Of a stretch of 64,000 bases of DNA, positions 1 through 8,404 are shown piece by piece. The stretch comes from Clostridium bowmanii (GTDB lineage: Bacteria; Bacillota; Clostridia; Clostridiales; Clostridiaceae). How positions within the stretch are numbered: the stretch's first letter is position 1; the number at the start of each line of letters is the position of its first letter. The translations under genes were made by a program, and so were the position numbers. The notes under the pieces are model-generated. The model made no database searches. It saw only the letters and a program-made list of their open reading frames with translations, and was not told where the DNA came from. The DNA is taken from assembly GCF_018861315.1 (NCBI RefSeq), contig NZ_JAHLDL010000008.1, positions 89,188 through 153,187 of the forward strand, given 5' to 3'.

Positions 1-595
1 TTGAAATTCCATCCATGGCTGCTAAAAACAAATTGCCAAAGCTCTGATCCTTAAGCCGCCCATCTTTAAATCTATACTGCAATAATTCCCCCATTAATGG
101 CTCTGTATCTGCCAAGGCTAAAATACAATTTCTAATGTCCCCTGGAGGTAGAATACCTAAATCTTCTCTTAAAACCCCAGATCCACCGCCATCATCTGCC
201 ACAGTAACTATTGCAGTTATATTATTGGTATATTTTTTTAGTCCCCTAAGCATAGTTACAAGACCAGTACCTCCACCGATTACTACAATTTTAGGTCCCT
301 TTACAAGTACCCTCTTTTTATATAACAAATCTCCCAGGTTTTTTGAGTCATTAGCTAGATCTATATTTCCTATATTTATTAGTTTAATAAATGATTTAAT
401 AATTCTCATGGCCGCAACATATAAAATCAAAATTCCTAGCCCTATAAGAACTATTGGTAAAACTATATTACTCGGCCACAAATATTTATTATTAGTAAAG
501 TCAATAATTCCAAAAACTAAAAGCACCACACCAATAACACCTAGAAAAATCCACCTTTTTATATTAATTCCAGGCTTCAAAAAATCCCTGGTCAT
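1..595 (-). CDS. yvcK: YvcK/CofD-like gluconeogenesis factor, N-terminal part (cut by window edge)
   Basis: Read on the minus strand from ATG at 595, the frame stays open to the window edge (about 198 codons). The first ~100 residues hold two hydrophobic stretches. They are followed by KIVVIGGGTGLVTMLRGLK and later TVADDGGGSGVLREDLGILP and PPGDIRNC, the nucleotide-binding signatures of the CofD/YvcK family (UPF0052). In Firmicutes this protein is needed for growth on gluconeogenic carbon sources and for cell shape, and it binds UDP-sugars. The ATG shares one base with the stop of rapZ (TGATG), so the two are translationally coupled; rapZ-yvcK-whiA is the usual order. The C-terminus lies outside the window. 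Confidence 0.93.
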   Translation of the reverse strand, partial: MTRDFLKPGINIKRWIFLGVIGVVLLVFGIIDFTNNKYLWPSNIVLPIVLIGLGILILYVAAMRIIKSFIKLINIGNIDLANDSKNLGDLLYKKRVLVKGPKIVVIGGGTGLVTMLRGLKKYTNNITAIVTVADDGGGSGVLREDLGILPPGDIRNCILALADTEPLMGELLQYRFKDGRLKDQSFGNLFLAAMDGIS

Positions 596-1479
596 CACAG
601 TTTTCCGCCACCTCTATTCACATCTTCATATATATCCCGATGATCTATATTGACACTATAGCCACCCTGCTCTAGAGTTTCATAGATTTTATTGGCTATA
701 GCTACAGACCTATGCCTTCCCCCTGTACATCCAATAGATACTATCAGTTGTCTTTTCCCCTCTTTTTTATAATTTGGAATTAGGAACTCTAACATATCCT
801 GAAGCTTCTCTATAAATATTATAGTTCCCTCAAACTCTAGCACATAATCCCTAACAGGTTTTTCATTACCTGAATACTGCTTAAGCTCTGGAATATAATA
901 GGGATTCGGCAAAAACCTAACATCAAATACCAAGTCTGAATCCACAGGTATGCCATATTTAAATCCAAAAGAAAGAATGGTTATCATAAGTTTAGTTTCT
1001 ATCTGACCTTCCTCAGCATATATATTGTTTACTTCCTGCGTAAGCTCTCTTGCAGAAAGTTTACTAGTATTAATTATATGGTCAGCGCGCTCACGAACAT
1101 CCTTAAGTTTTTTTCTTTCAGTAGCAATTCCATTTAAAACTCTTCCCTCTGGTGCTAATGGATGTTTTCTTCTTGATTCTTTATATCTCTTAACAAGCAC
1201 CTCATCAGAAGCCTCTATAAATAAAATTTCATATTTATATCCTTCTTCTTTTAAAAAGGTCAAACTTTCAAACAAATCATCAAAAAACTTTCCACCTCTA
1301 ATATCTATAACTAAGGCAATTTTATCTATATTTCCATTAGTCTGATAACAAGCCTCAGCGAATTTAGGAATTACTGTTGGTGGCAAATTATCAACACAAA
1401 AGAATCCTAAGTCCTCAAGAGCTCTTATAGTTTGCGTCTTTCCCGCACCTGATAGTCCTGTCAATATAACAAATCTCAT
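595..1479 (-). CDS. rapZ: RapZ family RNase adapter / nucleotide-binding protein
   Basis: 294 residues, full length for the RapZ (YvcJ) family. The Walker A motif GLSGAGKT is at residues 8-15. A C-terminal [13 protein letters not shown] motif is typical of the RapZ C-terminal domain. Family members are P-loop proteins that hydrolyse GTP/ATP; in Escherichia coli RapZ adapts RNase E to the GlmZ RNA, while the B. subtilis homologue YvcJ affects competence. The start ATG follows a GAGGGGG ribosome binding site. It is the first gene of the coupled rapZ-yvcK unit. The specific role in clostridia is inferred. Confidence 0.95.
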   Translation of the reverse strand: MRFVILTGLSGAGKTQTIRALEDLGFFCVDNLPPTVIPKFAEACYQTNGNIDKIALVIDIRGGKFFDDLFESLTFLKEEGYKYEILFIEASDEVLVKRYKESRRKHPLAPEGRVLNGIATERKKLKDVRERADHIINTSKLSARELTQEVNNIYAEEGQIETKLMITILSFGFKYGIPVDSDLVFDVRFLPNPYYIPELKQYSGNEKPVRDYVLEFEGTIIFIEKLQDMLEFLIPNYKKEGKRQLIVSIGCTGGRHRSVAIANKIYETLEQGGYSVNIDHRDIYEDVNRGGGKL

Positions 1480-1725
1480 TTAAAAACCCCCTCTACAAAG
1501 ATGTGTTTACCCGTTGCTATAAATATATTTACTATTAACAATTAATTTATTTTTTAGCATCTTTCAAAGACTTAAAACTATAAAATAATATTTTTTATAA
1601 CTCATTATATTAATACAGTTTTATTTTTTTATTATAACACATTTAAGGGTAATTAATCATCTGAAAATAATGACAAGTACACTAATTTATTATTTTTAAG
1701 TCCTGTCTTAAAGAGATTTAAGCAT

Positions 1726-1761
1726 AAAAAAAAATGCACAACCGCCTTAGGTTGCACATTT
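1726..1761 (-). terminator. Intrinsic terminator of murB
   Basis: On the minus strand, 70 bases past the murB stop, an 11-bp stem with two G-U pairs (arm AATGTGCAACC) and a 6-base loop is followed by a run of T. The rest of the 1480-1832 gap is AT-rich with no other feature seen. Confidence 0.8.
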
Positions 1762-1832
1762 GAAAATTTTATTTTAACTTACAAACTTTCTATATAATTA
1801 TGGTTTTTTACAAGCTGGTTACTGCTTTGAGT

Positions 1833-2750
1833 TTATTTCTCTTCTCCCAAAATTTTCACTTCAGTATAGAGCTTTACCCCAAACTTTTCTTCCACTTCCG
1901 TTTGAACAAGTATAATCAAATCTAAAATGTCCTTTGCACTGGCATTCTTTCTATTAATAATAAAACCAGAATGTTTCTGGGATACCTGAGCATCTCCAAC
2001 ACAAGTACCTTTTAAACCACAATCTTCTATAAGCTTGCCTGCAAAATGTCCCTCTGGCCTTTTAAATGTACTTCCAGCTGATGGGTATTCTAGTGGTTGT
2101 TTATCACTTCTTCTTTTTGCAAGAGTATCCATTCTTGCTTTTATAACTTTCACATCCCCAACCTGGAGACTAAGAGTAACCGATACTACTGTGTAGCCAT
2201 ATTTTAAAATTGCACTACTTCTATAAGAAAGTTCCATTTCATCTTTATTTAAAGTTAATAATTCTCCGTTACCATCAATAGCTAACATACTTTCCATTAC
2301 CATAGACATTTCGCCATCGTAGGCTCCTGCATTCATAGCTGCTGCGCCACCAATACTACCTGGAATCCCACTAGCAAACTCCATGCCTTTAAGTCCCTTT
2401 CCTAATGCTACCTGGGCCACATCATATAACGTAGCTCCACTTTGTGCTATTATTTTATTTTCTTCTACCTCAATTTTATTAAGCTTAGATAATTTTATAA
2501 TTACTCCTCTAATTCCACCATCTTTTACAAGTAAATTAGAACCATTGCCTAATAAATAATAATCAACTTCATTTTCTTTGCAAATTTTTATTGCAGCTTG
2601 AACTTCACTAACGTCTTCTGGGTTCACTAGTATATCCGCCGGTCCCCCTACTTTAAAATAAGTATGGTTTTTCATTGGTTCATCTATTACTATGTTTGCT
2701 CTGTCTATTACTTTATATAACTGTTTTAATAACTCTGCATATAGCTTCAT
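1833..2750 (-). CDS. murB: UDP-N-acetylenolpyruvoylglucosamine reductase MurB
   Basis: 305 residues, usual for Gram-positive MurB. It reduces UDP-GlcNAc-enolpyruvate to UDP-MurNAc with NADPH and FAD, the second committed step of peptidoglycan precursor synthesis in the cytoplasm. Visible signatures are the FAD-binding YFKVGGPAD and LGNGSNLLV segments, SGIPGSIGGAAAMNAGAY, the YPSAGSTFKRPEG segment with the catalytic Ser, and a C-terminal glutamate in EVEEKFGVKLYTEV. It ends in its own terminator and appears to be a single-gene unit. Confidence 0.97.
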   Translation of the reverse strand: MKLYAELLKQLYKVIDRANIVIDEPMKNHTYFKVGGPADILVNPEDVSEVQAAIKICKENEVDYYLLGNGSNLLVKDGGIRGVIIKLSKLNKIEVEENKIIAQSGATLYDVAQVALGKGLKGMEFASGIPGSIGGAAAMNAGAYDGEMSMVMESMLAIDGNGELLTLNKDEMELSYRSSAILKYGYTVVSVTLSLQVGDVKVIKARMDTLAKRRSDKQPLEYPSAGSTFKRPEGHFAGKLIEDCGLKGTCVGDAQVSQKHSGFIINRKNASAKDILDLIILVQTEVEEKFGVKLYTEVKILGEEK

Positions 2751-2905
2751 ATTTTACTCCTTGAACATATTAATATATTTGTATACTCCCCTATCTTAAA
2801 TTGTATAATTGACATTAGGCAAGTTATAACTCTCTTATTTTAACCTTTTTCATAAGATATTTCAACAATTTATATTTAGGATACTAATTAATAATTTCCC
2901 GTACA

Positions 2906-4771
2906 TTATTTACTCTTTTTAAAATAGTCTAAAACACATTGTGCAGCCTTACTATCTACTGAAGGGGTCTCCATTAATTCCTCCTGGCTTGCATTTTTTA
3001 TATTATCAATGCTGCCAAATTTCTTTAATAACTCCCTTCTTCTCTTTTCTCCAATATTAGGTATATTATCTAATATTGAATATAGTGTTCTTTTATCTCT
3101 CAGGGTTCTGTGATAAGTAATAGCAAACCTGTGTACCTCATCCTGTATTCTAGTAATCAAGTGCATACTTTGAGCATTACCCTTCATAATCAGCTCTATA
3201 TTATTATATATTAATCCTCTAGTTCTGTGCTTGTCATCTTTAACCATTCCACATACTGGTATATTAATGTTAAGGCTATTTAAAACCTCTAGTGCCACAT
3301 TAACCTGGCCTTTTCCACCATCCATGAGGATTAAATCAGGAAATATACAGAACTTACCTTTACTGAGTTCTAAATTTCTCTCTTTTATTTGTTCCACTTC
3401 ATGAAGACCACGTTTAAACCTTCGCTCTAGGATTTCCCGCATACTATCATAATCGTTAGCTCCTATTACAGATTTTAATTTAAACCTCCTATAATCACTG
3501 CTTTTGGGTTTTCCATCTTCAAAAACTACCATACTACCTACAGAATCTACCCCCATTATATTTGAAATATCATAGGATTCAATCCTTTCTGGTGTTTCGT
3601 CTAGTTCTAGTAAATCAACAATCTCCTGCAATGCTATTTTATGAATTTCCTTATCTTGTTTATCCTTTATTTTAAATTGTTCTAGTGTTATCTTAGCATT
3701 ATTTTCTACCATATCTAAAGTCTTTTTCTTTTCGCCTTTTTGAGGGATCTTTATAGATACCTTTGACTCTTTTTTTAAGCTAAGCCACTCCTTTAAAATC
3801 TCACTCTCATTTATAAAAGGTACATATATATTTTTAGGAATAAAGGCTGTGCCTCCATAAAATCTCTTTACAAAGTCTTCTATTAGTTCACTTCCTACTT
3901 CATCCGCTTCATCATTTAAAATAAAATGTTCCCGGCCTACTATCTTACCATCTCTAAGGAAAAACACCTGAATACAAACATCCTTTTCATCCACAAATAA
4001 ATTAATAAAATCTTCATTTTCACAATTTCCTATTATGATTTTTTGCTTTTCAGTTATTTTATCTATGGCAAAGATTTTATCTCGAATTATAGCTGCTTTT
4101 TCAAATTCCAAAAGTTCTGCTTCAATTTCCATTTTCTTCTTCAAATCGCCCTTTATATTACTATCTTTTCCTGACAAAAGCTCCACAGTACCTTTTATAA
4201 TCTTTCCATAATCTTCTCGGCTAATATACCCTGCGCAAGGGGCTTTGCAAAGCCCAATATGATAGTTTAGACATGGCCTAGTATAAGGCAACCCCTCTTT
4301 AATAACCCTCTTACATGTTCGAAGGGGAAATATTTTTTTTATAAGCTCAATAACCGTATATACCGCTGCTGAATCTGTGTAGGGTCCAAAATATTTTCCC
4401 CCGTCATTAGCAATATTTCTAGTTACAAAAACTCTAGGAAATTCCTCATTTATAGTTATCTTTATAAATGGATAGTGCTTGTCATCCTTAAGTAGAATAT
4501 TATATCTTGGACTATGCTTTTTAATAAGATTACACTCTAGGATCAGTGCTTCCATCTCTGAATCTGTTACTATATATTCAAATTCGGATATGTTTTTTAC
4601 CATAGCTTTGACTTTTACAGAATGATTTTTTGAAGTTTGAAAATATTGTCTTACTCTATTTTTCAAAATTTTAGCCTTGCCCACATATATTATTTCACCA
4701 AGATGATTTCTCATAAGATATACTCCCGGTGCCTCTGGAAGAATCTTCAGTTGATATTCAAAGTCAAACAT
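2906..4771 (-). CDS. uvrC: Excinuclease ABC subunit C
   Basis: 621 residues, standard UvrC length. The N-terminal GIY-YIG nuclease domain (about residues 12-95, GVYLMRN...IIYVGKAK) makes the 3' incision. A Cys-rich segment (about 150-185) and a UVR motif (about 205-240) for UvrB contact follow. The C-terminal RNase H-like domain (ESYDISNIMGVDSVGSMVVF) makes the 5' incision, and tandem HhH motifs (IPNIGEKRRRELLKKFGSI) close the protein. The start follows AAGGAGGAG. Unlike uvrB-uvrA, no LexA box was seen upstream, and uvrC is separated from them by the cell-wall operon. Confidence 0.97.
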   Translation of the reverse strand: MFDFEYQLKILPEAPGVYLMRNHLGEIIYVGKAKILKNRVRQYFQTSKNHSVKVKAMVKNISEFEYIVTDSEMEALILECNLIKKHSPRYNILLKDDKHYPFIKITINEEFPRVFVTRNIANDGGKYFGPYTDSAAVYTVIELIKKIFPLRTCKRVIKEGLPYTRPCLNYHIGLCKAPCAGYISREDYGKIIKGTVELLSGKDSNIKGDLKKKMEIEAELLEFEKAAIIRDKIFAIDKITEKQKIIIGNCENEDFINLFVDEKDVCIQVFFLRDGKIVGREHFILNDEADEVGSELIEDFVKRFYGGTAFIPKNIYVPFINESEILKEWLSLKKESKVSIKIPQKGEKKKTLDMVENNAKITLEQFKIKDKQDKEIHKIALQEIVDLLELDETPERIESYDISNIMGVDSVGSMVVFEDGKPKSSDYRRFKLKSVIGANDYDSMREILERRFKRGLHEVEQIKERNLELSKGKFCIFPDLILMDGGKGQVNVALEVLNSLNINIPVCGMVKDDKHRTRGLIYNNIELIMKGNAQSMHLITRIQDEVHRFAITYHRTLRDKRTLYSILDNIPNIGEKRRRELLKKFGSIDNIKNASQEELMETPSVDSKAAQCVLDYFKKSK

Positions 4772-4989
4772 ACATCTCCTCCTTTCTTATCTTTTCATCA
4801 CATATTCCAAATAACTCCTATTTCCTGGGCAATTTATTACAAATTGCTACATATATAATGTTGCTTCAACACTAGTAATACCCACAGTAGCCTTGTAAAT
4901 TAACTTGTTTATTCGAAATAGCAATGACTTGAACATCTGACATGCTGCAAGTTCTGTTCACAAACAATATAACGGCACCCTATATGAAA

Positions 4990-5023
4990 ATAAAGTCAGA
5001 TATTATTCCATATCTGACTTTAT
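4990..5023 (-). terminator. Terminator of the FHA-FtsW-PBP operon
   Basis: A near-perfect 14-bp hairpin (arm ATAAAGTCAGATAT, 6-base loop) with T-rich flanks lies 40 bases past the PBP stop. It is symmetric and could work on both strands. The remainder of the 4772-5062 gap shows nothing recognisable. Confidence 0.75.
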
Positions 5024-5062
5024 AATATTAGCATTTACGCATATTTCAAAAATTTTCTGCTT

Positions 5063-6487
5063 TTATTTCAAATAAGCACCAATCATGTCTTTAGTAATTC
5101 CAGCAGCTAATTTACCACCGACTCCACCCTCTTCTACAATTACCGCTATGGCAATTGTAGGATTGTCATAAGGTGCAAACCCAATAAACCAAGAATGTGG
5201 TCCAACTTGTTTACTAGCATCACCCTTATGGTCTGCAGTACCTGTTTTACCCGAAACCGTTATACCATCCACAGCTGCATTAAAACCTGTACCTTCTGCC
5301 ACTACACCCTTCATTAAATCCTTCATGGTACTCGCGGTTTCCGTTGACATGACTTCTCCTAGCTCCTTAGGCTCTATCTTTTCTAAAGATTTACCCTTAC
5401 TACTCAATATCTCCTTAACTAGCATCGGTTGCATCATAATACCATTATTAGCAACAGTACTTGCAACTAATGCCATCTCCATAGGAGTAACTAAAACCTC
5501 AGCTTGACCTATAGCACTTTGTGCTATATTACCTTTTTCATTACTTTTATAACTTGGAAATATACTATTTTCTATTGTTAAGCCAGAAGCTGGAGTATCC
5601 TTATTAAAATTAAATTTTTCTGCAGTTTCCTTAAGTGCACTATTTCCCAGTTCAATACCCAAGGACCCGAAAACCACGTTGCTAGAATGCAAAAAAGCAG
5701 ATCTAAAGTTTATATTTCCCATAACCTCACCATCGTAATTTTGCAGTGATGTACTTTGATTGAAAACTAATTTTCCATTATCTTCAAAGCTCTTGCTAGC
5801 AACACCAGGGATGTTTTCTAAAGCACTTACCGCAGTAATAGTTTTAAATACAGAACCTGGAGGATATAATCCAGATACCGCTCTATTAAGCAGTGGCATA
5901 TCCTTATTTGCAACTATCCCTTTCCAACTAGCTTCTAAATTATTTGGATCATAAGACGGTTTGGACACCATAGCTAGAATTTCGCCTGTTTTAGGATTTA
6001 TTGCTACTACTGCACCACGATTATTTCCTAGTGCTTTATAAGCTACCTTTTGAAGATTAGAATCAAGCGTAGTTCGCAGTCCATTGCCAACCTTTTCTTC
6101 TTCCTTTTTGTTGAAATCAAAAAGCTTTGACACCACTGAATCTTCAGAACCCATAAGCTGCGAATCATATTTTTTTTCAAGTCCAGAAAGTCCATATACA
6201 GGATCCATGTACCCTATAGCATGGGCAAAAATCTCCCCTTGCAAGTATTGCTCCTTCTGAGAAATATCACTTGTCTTCGTACTTTTAGTTAATGCTTTCA
6301 TATCCTTATCGTAAATAGTTCCCCTTAATACCTTATTTCTTTCTGCCCACAGTCTCTGATTAAAAGTACTAGTTAAGGCCTTGGGGCTATTAAATACATA
6401 GTTGTAAGTCAGGTAAGAAATTAAAGCAATAAAGAGTATTAAAAATACCATCATGACCTTTTTTATATTAATAACAAAATCATTCAT
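5063..6487 (-). CDS. Class B penicillin-binding protein (transpeptidase)
   Basis: 474 residues. One N-terminal membrane anchor (about 10-30), a short linker and a transpeptidase domain carry the three active-site motifs: SVFK (about residue 212), SSN (about 269) and KTG (about 412). It crosslinks peptidoglycan on the outer face of the membrane. The ATG lies inside the end of the FtsW/RodA gene (8-nt overlap), so the polymerase and transpeptidase are coupled, as expected for a SEDS-bPBP pair. The N-terminal region is short, so it resembles PbpA-type PBPs next to FtsW/RodA genes rather than full PBP2 or SpoVD. The exact partner process (elongation, division or spore cortex) is not resolved. Confidence 0.93.
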   Translation of the reverse strand: MNDFVINIKKVMMVFLILFIALISYLTYNYVFNSPKALTSTFNQRLWAERNKVLRGTIYDKDMKALTKSTKTSDISQKEQYLQGEIFAHAIGYMDPVYGLSGLEKKYDSQLMGSEDSVVSKLFDFNKKEEEKVGNGLRTTLDSNLQKVAYKALGNNRGAVVAINPKTGEILAMVSKPSYDPNNLEASWKGIVANKDMPLLNRAVSGLYPPGSVFKTITAVSALENIPGVASKSFEDNGKLVFNQSTSLQNYDGEVMGNINFRSAFLHSSNVVFGSLGIELGNSALKETAEKFNFNKDTPASGLTIENSIFPSYKSNEKGNIAQSAIGQAEVLVTPMEMALVASTVANNGIMMQPMLVKEILSSKGKSLEKIEPKELGEVMSTETASTMKDLMKGVVAEGTGFNAAVDGITVSGKTGTADHKGDASKQVGPHSWFIGFAPYDNPTIAIAVIVEEGGVGGKLAAGITKDMIGAYLK

Positions 6488-7724
6488 AACTTTGACCGTC
6501 CTCCGAAATTTTTTGAAGTATCCCTAGCGAAAAGAAAGTTACTATCATGGAGCTTCCCCCGTAACTAACTAATGGTAGAGTTATACCCGTTAGTGGAATA
6601 GCTCCAACGACTCCTCCTACAATGACCAGCACTTGAGCTACGAGCATTGTACTATAACCCACTGCTAGTAATCTCGAAAAATTATCTTTACCATAAATAG
6701 GCACCCTCATGCATCTATAAAACAGTAAAAAATATAAGATAAGTATAGCAAATCCAGTGAGCAAACCCATTTCCTCACAAATAGCCGAAAAGATAAAATC
6801 TGTATTAACCACAGGAACCATTTTAGGATATCCAAGACCAAGACCTGTTCCGAAAAGGCCACCTGAGGCTATAGAAATTAAGGATTGTACTACTTGATGC
6901 CCTTGATCATAGCCATATTTCCATGGATCACCCCAAATCAAAATCCTTAGGCGCACGTGAGCAAAAAGTTTATAGCTTATAAAGCCTCCTACCATAAAAA
7001 GTCCTAAACATACTATTACATATTTGAATTTTGAAGTAGCAATATATAGCATTGTTACCGAAATAGCAAAAAACAAAAGGGCTGATCCTAAATCCTTTTG
7101 ATAAACCATAAGCCCAAGTGATATCATAACTACGATACCTGGCTCTATCAATCCTTTTAATTTTATAAGCTCTGACTTTTCTTTAATATCTTTACCATAA
7201 TACTGCAACGCTGATGCTAAATATGCCACCAGCGATAATTTACCAAATTCTGTTGGTTGGAAGCTAAAACCAGCAATAACTATCCAGTTTTTAGAACCAT
7301 TAATTTCTGTTCCAAATATGCTTCCCATTGACATAAGAATAATAGTACATACCAAATAAAACCATTTATACTTTTCAAAAATAGTTAAACTGGGGAAAAG
7401 CACTACTACTAAAATGAATATAGCAATCCCTACGGTATACCATATGAGTTGTTTAAGCGCAACAGGAGAGTCTAACCTATATAATATAGCCATACCTATA
7501 ACTGCTAAAACATTTGAAAACAGTAAAATATATTTATCTCCGTCAGGAAAAAATCTTCTTATTATAAAATGGGAATAAGCAAAAAGTATACATATTATTA
7601 CGCCCATTATCAAGGCACCTTTATCAAGACCATCTTTACCAATAAAGAACATGTTTGCAAACAAAACTATACATAAAAGATAGGTATACCTTAGAAGCTT
7701 CCGTTCTTCCTTTATACTTTCCAT
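6480..7724 (-). CDS. FtsW/RodA/SpoVE family (SEDS) peptidoglycan polymerase
   Basis: 414 residues with about ten hydrophobic segments. Typical SEDS features are the NGSKNWI and FSFQPTEFGK segments, the long loop ending in YGYDQGHQVVQSLISIASGGLFGTGLG, and the conserved C-terminal PLTGITLPLVSYGGSS. It is a lipid II glycosyltransferase that works with the class B PBP encoded just downstream. The start follows GAGGTG. A single copy of a 21-bp repeat (7738-7758), also present upstream of the MinJ-like gene, sits just before this start. FtsW and RodA cannot be told apart by eye. Confidence 0.94.
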   Translation of the reverse strand: MESIKEERKLLRYTYLLCIVLFANMFFIGKDGLDKGALIMGVIICILFAYSHFIIRRFFPDGDKYILLFSNVLAVIGMAILYRLDSPVALKQLIWYTVGIAIFILVVVLFPSLTIFEKYKWFYLVCTIILMSMGSIFGTEINGSKNWIVIAGFSFQPTEFGKLSLVAYLASALQYYGKDIKEKSELIKLKGLIEPGIVVMISLGLMVYQKDLGSALLFFAISVTMLYIATSKFKYVIVCLGLFMVGGFISYKLFAHVRLRILIWGDPWKYGYDQGHQVVQSLISIASGGLFGTGLGLGYPKMVPVVNTDFIFSAICEEMGLLTGFAILILYFLLFYRCMRVPIYGKDNFSRLLAVGYSTMLVAQVLVIVGGVVGAIPLTGITLPLVSYGGSSMIVTFFSLGILQKISEDGQSYE

Positions 7725-7737
7725 GTTAACACCTCAT

Positions 7738-7758
7738 TAATCATCACCTACGGTGCTG
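7738..7758 (-). repeat. Single copy of a 21-bp leader repeat
   Basis: On the plus strand this reads TAATCATCACCTACGGTGCTG. It matches the three tandem units at 18554-18616 except at a few inner positions. Both sites lie in the 5' untranslated region of a minus-strand division/morphogenesis gene. Confidence 0.6.
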
Positions 7759-7762
7759 AAAT

Positions 7763-7868
7763 TTAACAACTTCAGAAGGAGGTTTTATCACCAACTAAAG
7801 TTTTATTTTTATCTGTGGTTGTCATCTCCACAGATATGCTTATGAGTATCCTTCTGAAATGTTGTTAA
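7763..7868 (-). promoter_or_regulatory. Structured leader between the FHA and FtsW-like genes
   Basis: An 18-bp imperfect inverted repeat (7763-7780 with 7849-7868, one 2-nt bulge) encloses a perfect 8-bp hairpin (7811-7818 with 7828-7835, ATCTGTGG/CCACAGAT) followed on the minus strand by an A/T-rich run. The whole gap between the FHA stop and the FtsW-like start can fold into one two-level structure. It matches no riboswitch I know. Confidence 0.5.
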
Positions 7869-7878
7869 CACTCACAAT

Positions 7879-8307
7879 TTATCCTATAACCTTAAAAATT
7901 GAAGTTCCTATTTTAATTTCGTCACCTTTTTTTATAACTACCCTATCTTTCACCCTTTTCGTGTTCATTAATGTACCATTAGTACTTCCTAAATCCTGTA
8001 AAATATAATCTGTATTTTTCCTATATATTCTTGCATGTTCCGAAGATACGTATTTATCACCCAATATTAAAAGATTATCTGCTTTTCTTCCTACGGAAAG
8101 TTCGTTGTTTAGAGGAATAACCGCACCAACTCTTAAATTGAAATTTTCTCCTCTTTCTATAACTTCCAGCCCCATAGTTTTTTTAACTACTACTTTTTTC
8201 TTTCCACCGCCTTTGATGTCCTTGTACATTATTCTCAAAGCAAATATTATTATAAGGTAAATAATCGCTATAATTGCATAGTTCATAATCGAGCTTATCT
8301 TAGCCAT
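7879..8307 (-). CDS. Membrane-anchored FHA-domain protein
   Basis: 142 residues: one N-terminal membrane helix (about 8-28), a basic linker, and a C-terminal forkhead-associated domain (about 62-140) with the phosphothreonine-binding signatures VGRKADNLL, SSEHARI and DLGSTNGT. FHA domains bind phosphothreonine peptides, so this is a likely target or scaffold for a Ser/Thr kinase of PrkC/PASTA type. It precedes the FtsW/RodA and PBP genes, a common arrangement in actinobacteria and clostridia that suggests phospho-dependent control of wall synthesis. The start follows AGAGGAG. Confidence 0.93.
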   Translation of the reverse strand: MAKISSIMNYAIIAIIYLIIIFALRIMYKDIKGGGKKKVVVKKTMGLEVIERGENFNLRVGAVIPLNNELSVGRKADNLLILGDKYVSSEHARIYRKNTDYILQDLGSTNGTLMNTKRVKDRVVIKKGDEIKIGTSIFKVIG

Positions 8308-8332
8308 AAGTCACTTTCTCCTCTTTAAAAAA

Positions 8333-8376
8333 TTATCCAAGACTAGCATTGAATTAATATGCTAGCCTTGGATAAA
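8333..8376 (-). terminator. uvrA terminator overlapping the FHA operon start region
   Basis: A 17-bp imperfect stem (arms TTATCCAAGACTAGCAT and ATGCTAGCCTTGGATAA) begins right at the uvrA stop and is followed on the minus strand by T6. The FHA gene's ribosome binding site comes directly after the T run. Confidence 0.8.
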
Positions 8377-8404
8377 TTATAACATCTTTTTTAAATATTG
8401 TCCT
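8376..8404 (-). promoter_or_regulatory. Possible promoter of the FHA-FtsW-PBP operon
   Basis: On the minus strand AGGACA (8404-8399), a 17-bp spacer and TATAAT (8381-8376) overlap the last codons and the stop of uvrA. Transcription would start inside the terminator hairpin. The -35 box is imperfect, so this is tentative. Confidence 0.4.

Noticed and set aside
135..653. 172-codon plus-strand frame at the window start
   Set aside because: Shadow of the yvcK coding sequence; the minus-strand product has clear CofD/YvcK motifs.
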